From CALKGK01 sp964649515 (lineage in GTDB: Bacteria > Bacteroidota > Bacteroidia > Flavobacteriales_D > Sanyastnellaceae): a stretch of 64,000 nucleotides of DNA. Under the pieces are notes generated by a model. That model made no database searches and was not told the DNA's origin. It saw only the letters and a program-made list of their open reading frames with translations. Every line of letters starts with the position of its first letter. Position 1 is the first letter of the stretch. Where the stretch lies: contig CAZYPV010000005.1 in the NCBI GenBank assembly GCA_964649515.1, positions 1-64,000 on the forward strand, read 5' to 3'. Below, in pieces: positions 1-7,564 of the stretch. The position numbers and the translations under genes were made by a program.

Positions 1-1357
1 TAGTCAAGAAGTACTCTGTTCCATCCCATCCGTCTCCGAAGGTATCTTCCATATCAATGCTCACCAACAATTCACCTGGTGCACAAGTCACACAAGTTCC
101 ATCATCGATAGTAGCAGTAGGGTCAAAGTTTGACGCCAAAGGATCTGTACAACCTGCGCAAGAAACGAAGTCACAAGATCCATCATCAATCAAGGCGGTA
201 GCATCGAAGTTACAAGCGGTGTTATCTGTACAACCAACGTTACAAACACCAGCTCCTACTGAGAAGAATACGTTTGCAGGAGAACCACCGGTCAAACCAG
301 CTTCGTTAGCTCCACTCAAAGACCAACCTACTTCAGCAGCGAAAGATCCAGTGTTCACTACCAAGTTGTAGCATCCATCAGCCAAACACAAAAGGTCAGT
401 ACCAACAGAAGTTCCGTCGCCTGACTGTGCGTTATCCAAATCACCAGAAGCTACAAGTGTGTTTGTAGCTGTATCAAATACTTCATAGTTATTACCGTTC
501 CATCCGTCTCCGAAAGAATCGGTCATATCAAATGTAATACAGTTATCGAAGCAGCAGCTTGCAGGGTCACTAATGGTGAACGCAGCGTCAAAGTTACAAG
601 CAGTATTGTCTGTACATCCTACACAAGAAAAATCGCAAAGACCATCATCGAGTGTTGCAAGAGGATCGAAGTTACATGCACCAGCATCTGTACATCCGTA
701 GCATGAGAAGTCACAAGAACCATCATCAAAGTTGGCAGCAGCATCGAAGTTACATGCCAATGGGTCTGTACAACCGTTCACAGCAGCAGAGAAGGTAATT
801 GACCATCCGTTGATTGAACCAGCATCTCCACCAGCATCATCAACAGCAAAAAGTGACCATGTACCGTCTGCAACATCACCAGCAAACACACTTGCGAAAG
901 TCGCAGCACCCGCAGGAGCAGCTTCTAGGGCACCGGCCGGAGCAGGAGCAGCAAATGCATCACCAGCAGTGATGTTTGTTGGTTGGTAAGAACCTGTTAA
1001 AACAGCACCTGTTGCCTGAGCAGCAGCACCATCAAAAAAGCTGATTGGAGCAGCAGTCAAGTCATTACCGCCACCGATATCTGACATGAAAACCATGGCA
1101 TCTCCGTTTGGAGCAACCAACATCAAATCGATATCACTTGGGAATGTGTGGGTGATGTCCACAGTTACACTCATTACAGCAATGGTTGCAGGACCGCCCG
1201 CTACCACAATATCTGTATTGTAAGGCGCAAAGTTACCCGCGGTCGTACCTACTGTCATAGGCGTTGTGCTACTGTAGGTTTGTGCAAGTGCACTACCAGA
1301 TAGCAACATTCCGAGAGAGCAACAAATTGCCATCAGAAATAAATAAGTTTTCTTCAT
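1..1357 (-). CDS. Secreted P-domain protein with CTDPxACNFD repeats (C-terminus beyond window)
   Basis: The ATG at 1357 opens a signal peptide (MKKTYLFLMAICC..., about 26 residues). Residues ~35-180 resemble the P/Homo-B domain of secreted convertase-like proteins (motif VTVDITHTFPSDIDLML). Then come five Cys-rich units of the type CTDPxACNFDxxAxxDDGSC and two copies of a DSFGDGWNG-type domain. The frame is open to the window edge, so about 452 residues are seen and the end is missing. Such repeats are common in large surface or secreted proteins of Cryomorphaceae-like Flavobacteriales that leave by T9SS. The T9SS sorting domain would be at the unseen C-terminus. It is an adhesin-like or structural surface protein by inference; no catalytic residues are visible. 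The gene is transcribed away from the polysaccharide locus and is separated from it by a 1.1 kb non-coding stretch. Confidence 0.85.
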   Translation of the reverse strand, partial: MKKTYLFLMAICCSLGMLLSGSALAQTYSSTTPMTVGTTAGNFAPYNTDIVVAGGPATIAVMSVTVDITHTFPSDIDLMLVAPNGDAMVFMSDIGGGNDLTAAPISFFDGAAAQATGAVLTGSYQPTNITAGDAFAAPAPAGALEAAPAGAATFASVFAGDVADGTWSLFAVDDAGGDAGSINGWSITFSAAVNGCTDPLACNFDAAANFDDGSCDFSCYGCTDAGACNFDPLATLDDGLCDFSCVGCTDNTACNFDAAFTISDPASCCFDNCITFDMTDSFGDGWNGNNYEVFDTATNTLVASGDLDNAQSGDGTSVGTDLLCLADGCYNLVVNTGSFAAEVGWSLSGANEAGLTGGSPANVFFSVGAGVCNVGCTDNTACNFDATALIDDGSCDFVSCAGCTDPLASNFDPTATIDDGTCVTCAPGELLVSIDMEDTFGDGWDGTEYFLT

Positions 1358-2442
1358 CTGTTTTGGTTTTGGTTAAATAATTTGATTATCAAGTCAGGCC
1401 GAAGCCCAGTACTTGCCGTCGCAAGATTTTTTTGGTTGTATAAGTAGAGCCTGAAAGCTCAGGTTCTAAAAATGGTCATGGAGGGGAAACGATTTCATTT
1501 CAGCCACCACAAAACCCCTCATTTCCAGGAGTTTTTCGAAAACAGCACAATTAGTATTCAAGTCTCGCAGTCGAGAACCTTCATTTTAGCGATCCCTAAT
1601 TTAGGAATCTTCCTACATGAATTCCAAAAAAAAAGAAGATTTTCGACCAATGAACGGGAAATTTATACCGTTTATCTGGAAAATGAGCTGTTATGCGGTT
1701 TTAAAACTGTAGGACAAGCCAGTGTTAAAAACGAATGAACATAAACAGGGCTGCAGTTTCTTCTTTCACCTGAAGAAAACGCTACTTTAACATGGGGAAT
1801 ATTTTTTTTACGAGAGTCCGTATTCGTTCAACCAGCCCTCTCTTCGAATTTGATGTCATACCCATATTTACCTCTTGAGACGGGGATTTGGTTGAATGGC
1901 TTCGCCGGTTGAGGTTGCTTACGCAAGGGTTTAAACGCTTTCGCGGGTTGTTTAGGGGAACATTAGACTGGACCCTTAACTGAACGCATCGTTATTAAAC
2001 CGCTGATGAGCTAAGAAAACGTATTCCTCACCCATTTACTTGTACTAAAGCGGGTATGCATTTTTTTTATGATTAGCCGTATTCGTTCAACCCTTTTACA
2101 GGATGTAAAGTGAAGACCAGATTATTTCCGGAGAACGGAATTTAGTTGAATGGCTTCGTGGGTTGTGCCGGGACAGCACAAGCTGAGCACTCAACTCACC
2201 GCTCGCTGCAGCGTTGTTTAAGTGCTGATTATATTCCAATACTTTACATTGACTTGTACTGAAGCGGACAAACATTTTTTCTATCAGGGAAAAAGAATTT
2301 TTCTGAGCGGCTTCTCAGAATAAAACAGAGGCCTTGAAAAATTCAAGCATTCAATGCAGACCTACCAGAACACCTCAGATATGTTACAACTATATATGTA
2401 CAAAAACAGGGATGACTCTCCCTTCTCCAATGAGGTATATGC
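1358..2442. other. 1.1 kb stretch without a credible gene
   Basis: This lies between the 5' end of the minus-strand repeat protein and the 3' end of the minus-strand exosortase unit. The only sizeable + frame (1472-1738, 88 codons) has no recognisable domain. A 9-bp stem (AGAGCCTGA 1446-1454 with TCAGGTTCT 1459-1467, one G-T pair, loop AAGC) lies about 90 bases before the minus-strand gene start and could sit in its leader. No T-run follows on either strand, so it is not a typical terminator. From about 1789 the stretch is built from degenerate direct repeats, listed separately. I see no tRNA or rRNA. Confidence 0.6.
1789..2287. repeat. Degenerate direct repeat, two units plus a partial third, with inverted-repeat cores
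   Basis: Shared blocks recur in the same order. First a T-run, then CCGTATTCGTTCAACC (1818-1833 and 2078-2093), then GTTGAATGGCTTCG (1891-1904 and 2145-2158), then ACTTGTACTRAAGCGG (ending near 2052 and 2265), followed again by a T-run. The unit spacing is about 255-260 bases. In each unit the block CGTTCAACC can pair with the later GGTTGAATG-like block. In unit 1 the outer pairing is 1825-1834 with 1889-1898, and an inner pairing CCCTCTC/GAGA-C-GGG leaves one bulged C. The ends GTTCAAC and GTTGAAT fit the attC core consensus RYYYAAC ... GTTRRRY, but there is no integrase or cassette ORF. Tandem small RNAs or another non-autonomous repeat family are equally possible. Confidence 0.55.
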
Positions 2443-2928
2443 CTACCACATGCTTGCGTGCCAGCTTTCTTTAAATGGAACCTCCCAAAGTGTTTCGAAC
2501 TCAGCCTTATTCTTGACAAGATTGTTGAAGACAATGGTATCGTCATTCACCAACAAAGCTTTGCGTTTGGCCCAAAAGTCGTGCATTCGGTCTTCCTTGA
2601 TTTCGTTTCCTTCCTTATAAAGGATCTGCATGCGGTCGAAAAAATCCAAACCAAAGGCTGTTTCCCACGACTTCACCAAGGCCACCGATTTATCGATACT
2701 GCAACCGGAAGCCAGTGCCTGCGACTCATCGACCATCAAAACAACAAATCGATCATAAACCAATGCGGCATCAGCACTCAACTTCGCCCCATGCGCATTC
2801 CAGTCGTTCAAGAATTCATGCAAGTCGGAATGCATTTTTTTCACTTCAGCTTCATTCAAAAAACGATTGGCTTGATATACCCAAACCCGTGAACTCGGTG
2901 CCAGATTTGCTGATAAAATGGTTTCCAT
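2443..2928 (-). CDS. Conserved Bacteroidota protein, 161 aa (often labelled 'ABC transporter ATPase' without ABC motifs)
   Basis: This soluble-looking protein has no signal peptide or membrane segment. Landmarks are RVWVYQANRFLNEAEV near the N-terminus, DRFVVLMVDESQALASGCSID in the middle and a C-terminal stretch with DDTIVFNNLV. It resembles a conserved single-domain family of about 160 residues in Bacteroidota. My recollection is that databases often call this family ABC transporter ATPase, although there is no Walker A, Walker B or signature motif here, so that name should not be trusted. The function is unknown. The ATG at 2928 follows the TAG of the preceding gene (2932-2930) by one base, making it the last gene of the PID-CTERM / xrtF unit. 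It could be a passenger or could serve the sorting system. Confidence 0.7.
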   Translation of the reverse strand: METILSANLAPSSRVWVYQANRFLNEAEVKKMHSDLHEFLNDWNAHGAKLSADAALVYDRFVVLMVDESQALASGCSIDKSVALVKSWETAFGLDFFDRMQILYKEGNEIKEDRMHDFWAKRKALLVNDDTIVFNNLVKNKAEFETLWEVPFKESWHASMW

Positions 2929-2929
2929 A

Positions 2930-3478
2930 CTATGAATTTGATTTGATCTCTTCCTTGGATTCGAAAGCGTAGAACAAAAGAACTAAAAAAATGGCAGGTA
3001 ACGGACTCTGTAAAAAGCCAGCCAACTTGCGAGCCACTCCATACCCTTGCTGCGGTAAATCGATCAAGGCTCCGAGTCCGAAAAAGAATAGAGCCAGTAC
3101 CAATGCGATAATATAGAGGTATGCATGCAGCTTTTGTGCCCTTCCTAGCGATGCTCGATGAAGTAAAAGATAACCAAGACTTCCATTAACGATGACAAAA
3201 ATCAAGGTGCTCCACCACTTCATGCTCTTGATTTGCTGGGCAGTAAGCTGGTGAAGAAAGGGAAAAGACTCGTGCGTGTAATAATAATCGTATGGGATAT
3301 CCGGACTGTTGCTGTCGATGTATTCTTGTTTTTCTTCGGGTAATAATTGGTAGAAGTCGATTTTTGAAGATGCCACGTCCAGATAGTAATTCACCGCAAC
3401 CTTAAATCGCTCTTGAAAAAAACCGAGCGTAAAGATGAGCAGCAACACCAGCCAAGTGCGCTTGAGTATTCGCTTCAT
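2930..3478 (-). CDS. Exosortase F system-associated membrane protein
   Basis: This 182-residue protein has an N-terminal membrane segment (KRTWLVLLLIFTLGFF), then a loop containing PDIPYDYYYTHESFPFL, then about three further hydrophobic segments. Small membrane proteins of this pattern sit directly after xrtF in Flavobacteriia and are known as exosortase F-associated proteins; their biochemical role is unknown. I place the start at 3478 (MKRILKRT...) because its ATG overlaps the xrtF stop codon as ATGA. A longer frame from 3526 would run deep into xrtF. Gene order and translational coupling support a shared function with XrtF in the cytoplasmic membrane. Confidence 0.75.
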   Translation of the reverse strand: MKRILKRTWLVLLLIFTLGFFQERFKVAVNYYLDVASSKIDFYQLLPEEKQEYIDSNSPDIPYDYYYTHESFPFLHQLTAQQIKSMKWWSTLIFVIVNGSLGYLLLHRASLGRAQKLHAYLYIIALVLALFFFGLGALIDLPQQGYGVARKLAGFLQSPLPAIFLVLLFYAFESKEEIKSNS

Positions 3479-4011
3479 CCTTCCGCTTTTTTCATTGGAG
3501 AAAAATAATTCACCCAAACATACCACAAGAGAAAAACGAAGGCATAAACCAGGATGGTAAAAGTGTAATCATGGTTGAATGCGAGCCATTCGGGATGATC
3601 AACAACAATTAAAGCCAAGGCAATCACTCGAAAAGAGTTGACAACGTGGATGGCAAAAACTCCTGAAGGAAGAAACCAGAGTTTGTTTTTCCACGAACCG
3701 GGAAATGCAAGGATAAAGACAATGAATAAAGCGAAAAGCACGATCCCATTGCAAGGTGCTCCGATGGTCACCCCTTTTGAACCGAGTACTCCGAGGTGAT
3801 TTTTAAAAGCACCGTCGCCAAATTCAGTGAGTTCAAAACCAAAGAGGGTCATGAAGAATTCCGACGTACGAACGATTTGATCAATGACCCATTCGTCAAG
3901 CAAAGTATGTTCCTCGAGATAAAACTTATAAAGCACGATCCAAGCGAGGTATGCGAAGCCTCCAGTAATGAGGAATCGGAGCATTGGATTGGACCGCACT
4001 TTTTGAATCAT
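3475..4011 (-). CDS. xrtF: Exosortase XrtF
   Basis: This 178-residue polytopic membrane protein carries the exosortase catalytic triad in the expected order: Cys87 in GAPCNGIVLF, Arg128 in VNSFRVIAL and His147 in AFNHDYTF. Exosortases are membrane proteases/transpeptidases that recognise a C-terminal motif-TM-basic tail on secreted proteins and are tied to exopolysaccharide production. The short length, the downstream associated protein and the upstream substrate-like gene match the XrtF system of Flavobacteriia. The ATG overlaps the stop of the PID-CTERM gene (ATGA, 4011-4008), and its own stop overlaps the next ATG. A Wzc-led polysaccharide locus starts divergently 430 bases away. Confidence 0.9.
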   Translation of the reverse strand: MIQKVRSNPMLRFLITGGFAYLAWIVLYKFYLEEHTLLDEWVIDQIVRTSEFFMTLFGFELTEFGDGAFKNHLGVLGSKGVTIGAPCNGIVLFALFIVFILAFPGSWKNKLWFLPSGVFAIHVVNSFRVIALALIVVDHPEWLAFNHDYTFTILVYAFVFLLWYVWVNYFSPMKKAEG

Positions 4012-4232
4012 TTTTTCTTCTGCTGAAGATCATAGGCCTTCTTTCCTCCGTAGGCTACGCCTGCTGCAATCAAGAAGCTCAAGCCTCCATCAATGGGGCA
4101 AACTGGACCAAAAGGACCGTCGCATGGAGGACCACCACCATCATCGGGAAAAGGCGCTGTTTGAGCCAATAAGGAGAGCGGAGCTGCGAAAAGACAGCAG
4201 AGAGCAGCGGCGGCAATAAAGCGTTTTAACAT
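4008..4232 (-). CDS. Small PID-CTERM protein, candidate XrtF substrate
   Basis: This 74-residue protein has a signal peptide (MLKRFIAAAALCCLFAAPLSLLAQ), then a short Pro/Gly/Asp-rich mature part (FPDDGGGPPCDGPFGPVCP) and a C-terminal tripartite tail. The tail consists of PIDGG at 46-50, a small hydrophobic helix LSFLIAAGVAYGG and a basic end KKAYDLQQKKK. This is the layout of an exosortase sorting signal, with PID in place of PEP. Only about 20 residues lie between signal peptide and tail, so the gene may encode little more than a sorting module. It is the first gene of the unit, is translationally coupled to xrtF and has a TAnnTTTG box just upstream. That it is processed by XrtF is an inference from linkage and tail architecture. 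Confidence 0.8.
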   Translation of the reverse strand: MLKRFIAAAALCCLFAAPLSLLAQTAPFPDDGGGPPCDGPFGPVCPIDGGLSFLIAAGVAYGGKKAYDLQQKKK

Positions 4233-4248
4233 AGTGCTTAGTTTGTGT

Positions 4249-4256
4249 CAAAGATA
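4249..4256 (-). promoter_or_regulatory. Bacteroidetes -7 box for the PID-CTERM/xrtF unit
   Basis: On the minus strand the sequence reads TATCTTTG, a perfect match to the Bacteroidetes sigma factor -7 consensus TAnnTTTG. It lies 17 bases before the ATG at 4232, giving a very short leader. No strong -33 TTTG is visible. Confidence 0.65.
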
Positions 4257-4419
4257 GTAAAGAAGGCGAAATCTTAGCAGTGAATGGAACACCTTTTCAT
4301 CCCCTTCCCCAAAAAAATTATCAAAACAGAGCACGAAAAAAATGAAACCCAAAGCGAACAAATAAACATAAGCCCAAGAACAAAGCGTAACAATCTTCAT
4401 GCACATTAGGGAGTAATCT

Positions 4420-4427
4420 TATATTTG
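4420..4427 (+). promoter_or_regulatory. Bacteroidetes -7 box for the polysaccharide locus (wzc)
   Basis: TATATTTG matches TAnnTTTG and lies 17 bases before the wzc ATG at 4445. With the minus-strand box at 4249-4256 it makes 4233-4444 a divergent promoter region between the exosortase unit and the polysaccharide locus. Confidence 0.65.
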
Positions 4428-4444
4428 TGATCTATTAAACTTGA

Positions 4445-6871
4445 ATGAGCGAGAAAAAAACAAACTTGGTCGACGCAGATGATTTGCGGCCAATATTCAA
4501 ATTCTTGGGAAAGAACTGGTACCTCATCCTCTCCTTCCCTTTGATTGCGTTTTGCATCGCTTACCTCTACACCTATAAGCTGCCCAACATTTATGCGGCG
4601 AAGACGGAAATCCTTCTAAAATCTTCAGAAACCTACGATTATCAGAACCAGATTTACTCTAATCTGGGTTATTATTCTTTGCTGGCCGACATCACTAACC
4701 AGCAGCGAATCATGCAGTCGTATGACATCGTGAGCAAGACTTTGGAAAGGGTGGATTTCGATATCAGCTATTATCTCGTAGGACGATTGACCGAGAAACA
4801 AGTCAACCGTTTTGATGCTTTTGACGTGGAGATGCAACTGAACAGCCCCAGTTCACCCCTATACAATGTTCCCATTCAAATTAGGGTAATCGACATCAAC
4901 AGCTACGAAATATCCTACCTCTTTCGAGGGAATACTGTGAGTAAGACCTTTACTTTCGACGAATACCACGATGAAATTGACTTCACCATAAAGCTGTCGA
5001 AACGCAAGGGGATGAATGCAGAAACCATTGAAGGAATCCAAAAATTGGGCTTTCAAATCCGGGTTCACCGACGTTCCGACCTGATCAAAAAATACATTCG
5101 TTCGCTTTCCATCACAAAAGTGGATTACACCAGCATCCTCACCCTAAAAAGCACCAACGAGCTGCAGGAACGGGCGAAGCAGTTTCTTGACACCCTGAGC
5201 ACTGTTTACATTGAAAACACCCTCTATTCGCAAATTGCTGTAAACGAAAACACGCAGCGTTATATCGACAAGCAGCTCGACGAGTTGGTGATTATCATGG
5301 ACAGTCTTGAGCAGCAGTTGGAAGACTTCAAGGAGCAGAAAAACATCTTGGACATTGACCGCGAGAAGAACGAGTTTTTCGAAGATCTCATTGCTTATGA
5401 AGCGCAGAGAAGGGCGCTTGAGTTCAGGATGAAATCCATGCAGAACTTGGAAGACTTCTTGAACAACGCCAGCAACAATGATGAAGTGATCCCTCCCACC
5501 GTTTACTTTGCCCCTGAAGATGAATTCCCGAGGAAAATGGTGACGAATCTTTATGATTTGACCAATGAGCGGCGACTTGCTTTGATGGACGTTGAGGAAG
5601 CCTCCATCTCCATTCAGCGAAAAGATTCGTTGATCAACACCATCCGTTCTGGATTGCGCAAATATGCTCGTTCAACCAGTCAAGGACTTGGCGAACAAAT
5701 CTCGGAAGTGGATGCTCAAATCCGTCTTCTGGAACGTAAACTTCAAAGCATTCCCAAGTCTCAGCGCGACATCCTTGGAATCAACAGAAAGCTGAACGTG
5801 AACGAAAGCCTTTACGTTTTCCTTCTTGAGAAACGTGCAAACACCGTTATTGCTCGTGCCGCCATCCTTCCTCAAACCAGCGTCATTGAATCTGCACGAG
5901 GCATTGGTATTGTGGGACCAAACAAAACCAAAGCCATCTATCTCGCTGTTGGAATTGGGCTGTTCTTAGCACTGTTGATTGGTTTTATTCGTCTGGTCTT
6001 TTTTGAGCGAATTGAAAACACCCGAGAATTGAAAAAAATCAGCAATGTCTCTGTCATTGGTGGTGTGCCGTTTTACGAAGAAATCGAAGAGGACCCCATT
6101 GTTATTAGCAATGCACCGAGGTCCAATGTTGCTGAAGCTTTTCGCTCTGTACGAACCAATCTTCAGTACATTTTAACGGAAGAAGGACCGAAAACCATTT
6201 TGGTTACCTCACTGCACCCGGGAGAAGGGAAAACCTTCACCTGCTCGAATTTGGCATCTGTGATCGCTAAAGCAGGCAAACGTGTGGTTTTGGTGGATTT
6301 CGACCTTCATAAACCCAAAGTTCACAAGACCTTTGGAGCGCCTAATTTATTTGGGGTGAGCTCCTACTTGATTGGAAAAAATCATTTTTCGGAAAGCATT
6401 ATTCAATCGCAAGTGGAGAATTTGGACATTCTTACTGCCGGTCCCGTACCTCCAAATGCGTCAGAACTGGTATTAAGCGAGGAAGTGGATCAATTGATTA
6501 CCGAGTTGAAAGGTATTTATGACTATATTTTGATCGATACCCCGCCGTTGATGCTCATTAGTGACGGAATGGTGCTGCTCAACCATGTGGATGCCGGAAT
6601 CTTTGTGATGAACACCGAAAAAGCCACCAAACAAGGAGTGAAACACCTCGAAGAACTTTTGGCCAATGATGAAGGAGCAAGCCATACATTGCTTTTGAAC
6701 AACATCAAACAAAAGAAGTGGAAGTACTACTATGGTAAATATGCCTACAAGTATGGATACGGCTACGGATATGGCTATGGATATGGCTATGGATACGGCT
6801 ATGGATATGGCTACGGCGAGGATCCACAAAAGAAAAAAACACGCAAAAAGAACAAAAACGGCACGAACTAA
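4445..6871 (+). CDS. wzc: Polysaccharide co-polymerase / BY-type tyrosine kinase (Wzc-like) with a (YG)11 tail
   Basis: This is an 808-residue inner-membrane protein. TM1 lies near residue 30 (YLILSFPLIAFCIAYLY), followed by a Wzz-type periplasmic domain with a long coiled coil (~250-330) and a second TM around 500. The cytoplasmic BY-kinase domain has Walker A HPGEGKTFTC (~590), Walker A' VVLVDFDLHKPK (~620) and Walker B YDYILIDTPP (~692). The C-terminus is the Tyr cluster on which such kinases autophosphorylate. Here it is extreme: KYYYGKYAYK, then eleven YG pairs, then a basic end. In the known family, cycling of phosphorylation controls polymer length and export through an outer-membrane Wza channel; no wza gene is seen here. 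It is the first gene of the locus. Confidence 0.93.
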   Translation: MSEKKTNLVDADDLRPIFKFLGKNWYLILSFPLIAFCIAYLYTYKLPNIYAAKTEILLKSSETYDYQNQIYSNLGYYSLLADITNQQRIMQSYDIVSKTLERVDFDISYYLVGRLTEKQVNRFDAFDVEMQLNSPSSPLYNVPIQIRVIDINSYEISYLFRGNTVSKTFTFDEYHDEIDFTIKLSKRKGMNAETIEGIQKLGFQIRVHRRSDLIKKYIRSLSITKVDYTSILTLKSTNELQERAKQFLDTLSTVYIENTLYSQIAVNENTQRYIDKQLDELVIIMDSLEQQLEDFKEQKNILDIDREKNEFFEDLIAYEAQRRALEFRMKSMQNLEDFLNNASNNDEVIPPTVYFAPEDEFPRKMVTNLYDLTNERRLALMDVEEASISIQRKDSLINTIRSGLRKYARSTSQGLGEQISEVDAQIRLLERKLQSIPKSQRDILGINRKLNVNESLYVFLLEKRANTVIARAAILPQTSVIESARGIGIVGPNKTKAIYLAVGIGLFLALLIGFIRLVFFERIENTRELKKISNVSVIGGVPFYEEIEEDPIVISNAPRSNVAEAFRSVRTNLQYILTEEGPKTILVTSLHPGEGKTFTCSNLASVIAKAGKRVVLVDFDLHKPKVHKTFGAPNLFGVSSYLIGKNHFSESIIQSQVENLDILTAGPVPPNASELVLSEEVDQLITELKGIYDYILIDTPPLMLISDGMVLLNHVDAGIFVMNTEKATKQGVKHLEELLANDEGASHTLLLNNIKQKKWKYYYGKYAYKYGYGYGYGYGYGYGYGYGYGYGEDPQKKKTRKKNKNGTN
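6752..6817 (+). repeat. In-frame (YG)11 microsatellite-like tract
   Basis: Sixty-six bases encode eleven Tyr-Gly pairs (codons 770-791 of the kinase). The DNA is an imperfect tandem of the hexamer TAYGGM with third-position variation (TAT/TAC, GGA/GGC). Slippage would add or remove YG pairs without breaking the frame, so the number of phosphorylatable tyrosines could vary between cells or strains. Confidence 0.9.
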
Positions 6872-6922
6872 GACTGAAACCAAAAAAGCGACTTACTTTA
6901 ACCATAATTCTAACTTATCCGC

Positions 6923-7564
6923 ATGATTTCCTTAATCATCACTACCTACAACTATGCTTCATTCGTTGAAAGGGCCATCCGAAGTGCTTTGGATCAGAGC
7001 TTGGACAACACCAAGTATGAAATCATCATTGTGAACGATGCCAGTACCGATAGAACCGAAGCCGTACTGGAGAATTATTTGGATGAATGTCGGGTTTTCA
7101 ACCTGAAAGAAAACGTTGGACTAGCAGCCGCTCGAAACTATGGGATCCGCAAAGCAAAAGGTCAGTTCGTGATGTTCTTGGACGCTGATGATTACATTCA
7201 CAGGGACCTCCTCTACATCACAAAGCTCCACCTTGAAGAGAACAATCAGCTCGATGCCGTGTGCACCGATTACTGGCTTGTGGATGAAAGGGGAAATCAC
7301 ATCAAACACATTTCCGCTGAAGAAGAACCGATTGCTTGTGGAATCCTTTTTAGAAAAGACTTCCTCTTCAACATTGGGCTTTATGATGAAGAATTTAGAG
7401 CACGTGAAGAAGAAGACCTGAGCATTCGTTGGAAACAGAAGTATGGTGTGCACCGCATTGTGTTGCCGCTCTACCGATACCGAATGCATTCCAACAACCT
7501 CACCAAGGACGAAGAAGCCATGGAATTTGGAGCCGATCTTCTAAAATCGAAACACCAAAAATGA
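6923..7564 (+). CDS. Family 2 glycosyltransferase
   Basis: This 213-residue GT-A enzyme begins with the GT2 signature MISLIITTYNYASFVERAI. It then shows IIIVNDASTDRT, GLAAARNYGIRKAKG and the metal-binding LDADD (~90), ending with a REEEDLSIRWK segment that matches the acceptor-side region of the family. There is no membrane segment, so it would act on lipid-linked sugar at the cytoplasmic membrane face. The donor cannot be told from sequence. It starts 51 bases after wzc, and its TGA overlaps the next ATG (7561), so it is coupled to the formyltransferase gene. Confidence 0.88.
   Translation: MISLIITTYNYASFVERAIRSALDQSLDNTKYEIIIVNDASTDRTEAVLENYLDECRVFNLKENVGLAAARNYGIRKAKGQFVMFLDADDYIHRDLLYITKLHLEENNQLDAVCTDYWLVDERGNHIKHISAEEEPIACGILFRKDFLFNIGLYDEEFRAREEEDLSIRWKQKYGVHRIVLPLYRYRMHSNNLTKDEEAMEFGADLLKSKHQK

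Noticed and set aside
1472..1738. An 88-codon + frame in the non-coding stretch
   Set aside because: No recognisable domain, signal or ribosome-binding context, overlaps the probable leader of the minus-strand gene, and has a composition typical of chance frames in A/T-rich DNA.
1826..2151. Calling the repeats a real integron cassette array
   Set aside because: The core ends fit the loose attC consensus, but there is no integrase, no cassette ORF between the two sites, and unit 2 does not keep the same inner fold. Reported only as an unexplained repeat.
2443..2928. ABC transporter ATPase annotation for the 161-aa protein
   Set aside because: No Walker A, signature or Walker B motif is present; the label appears to be an inherited misannotation.
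6752..6817. Possible CRISPR array
   Set aside because: A simple hexamer tandem inside a coding frame, with no spacers and no cas genes in the window.
6473..6905. Long minus-strand frames with I/S/V-rich or HSHIHSRI repeats opposite the wzc 3' end
   Set aside because: They are antisense readings of the YG-coding tract; the + strand reading has all kinase motifs in order.
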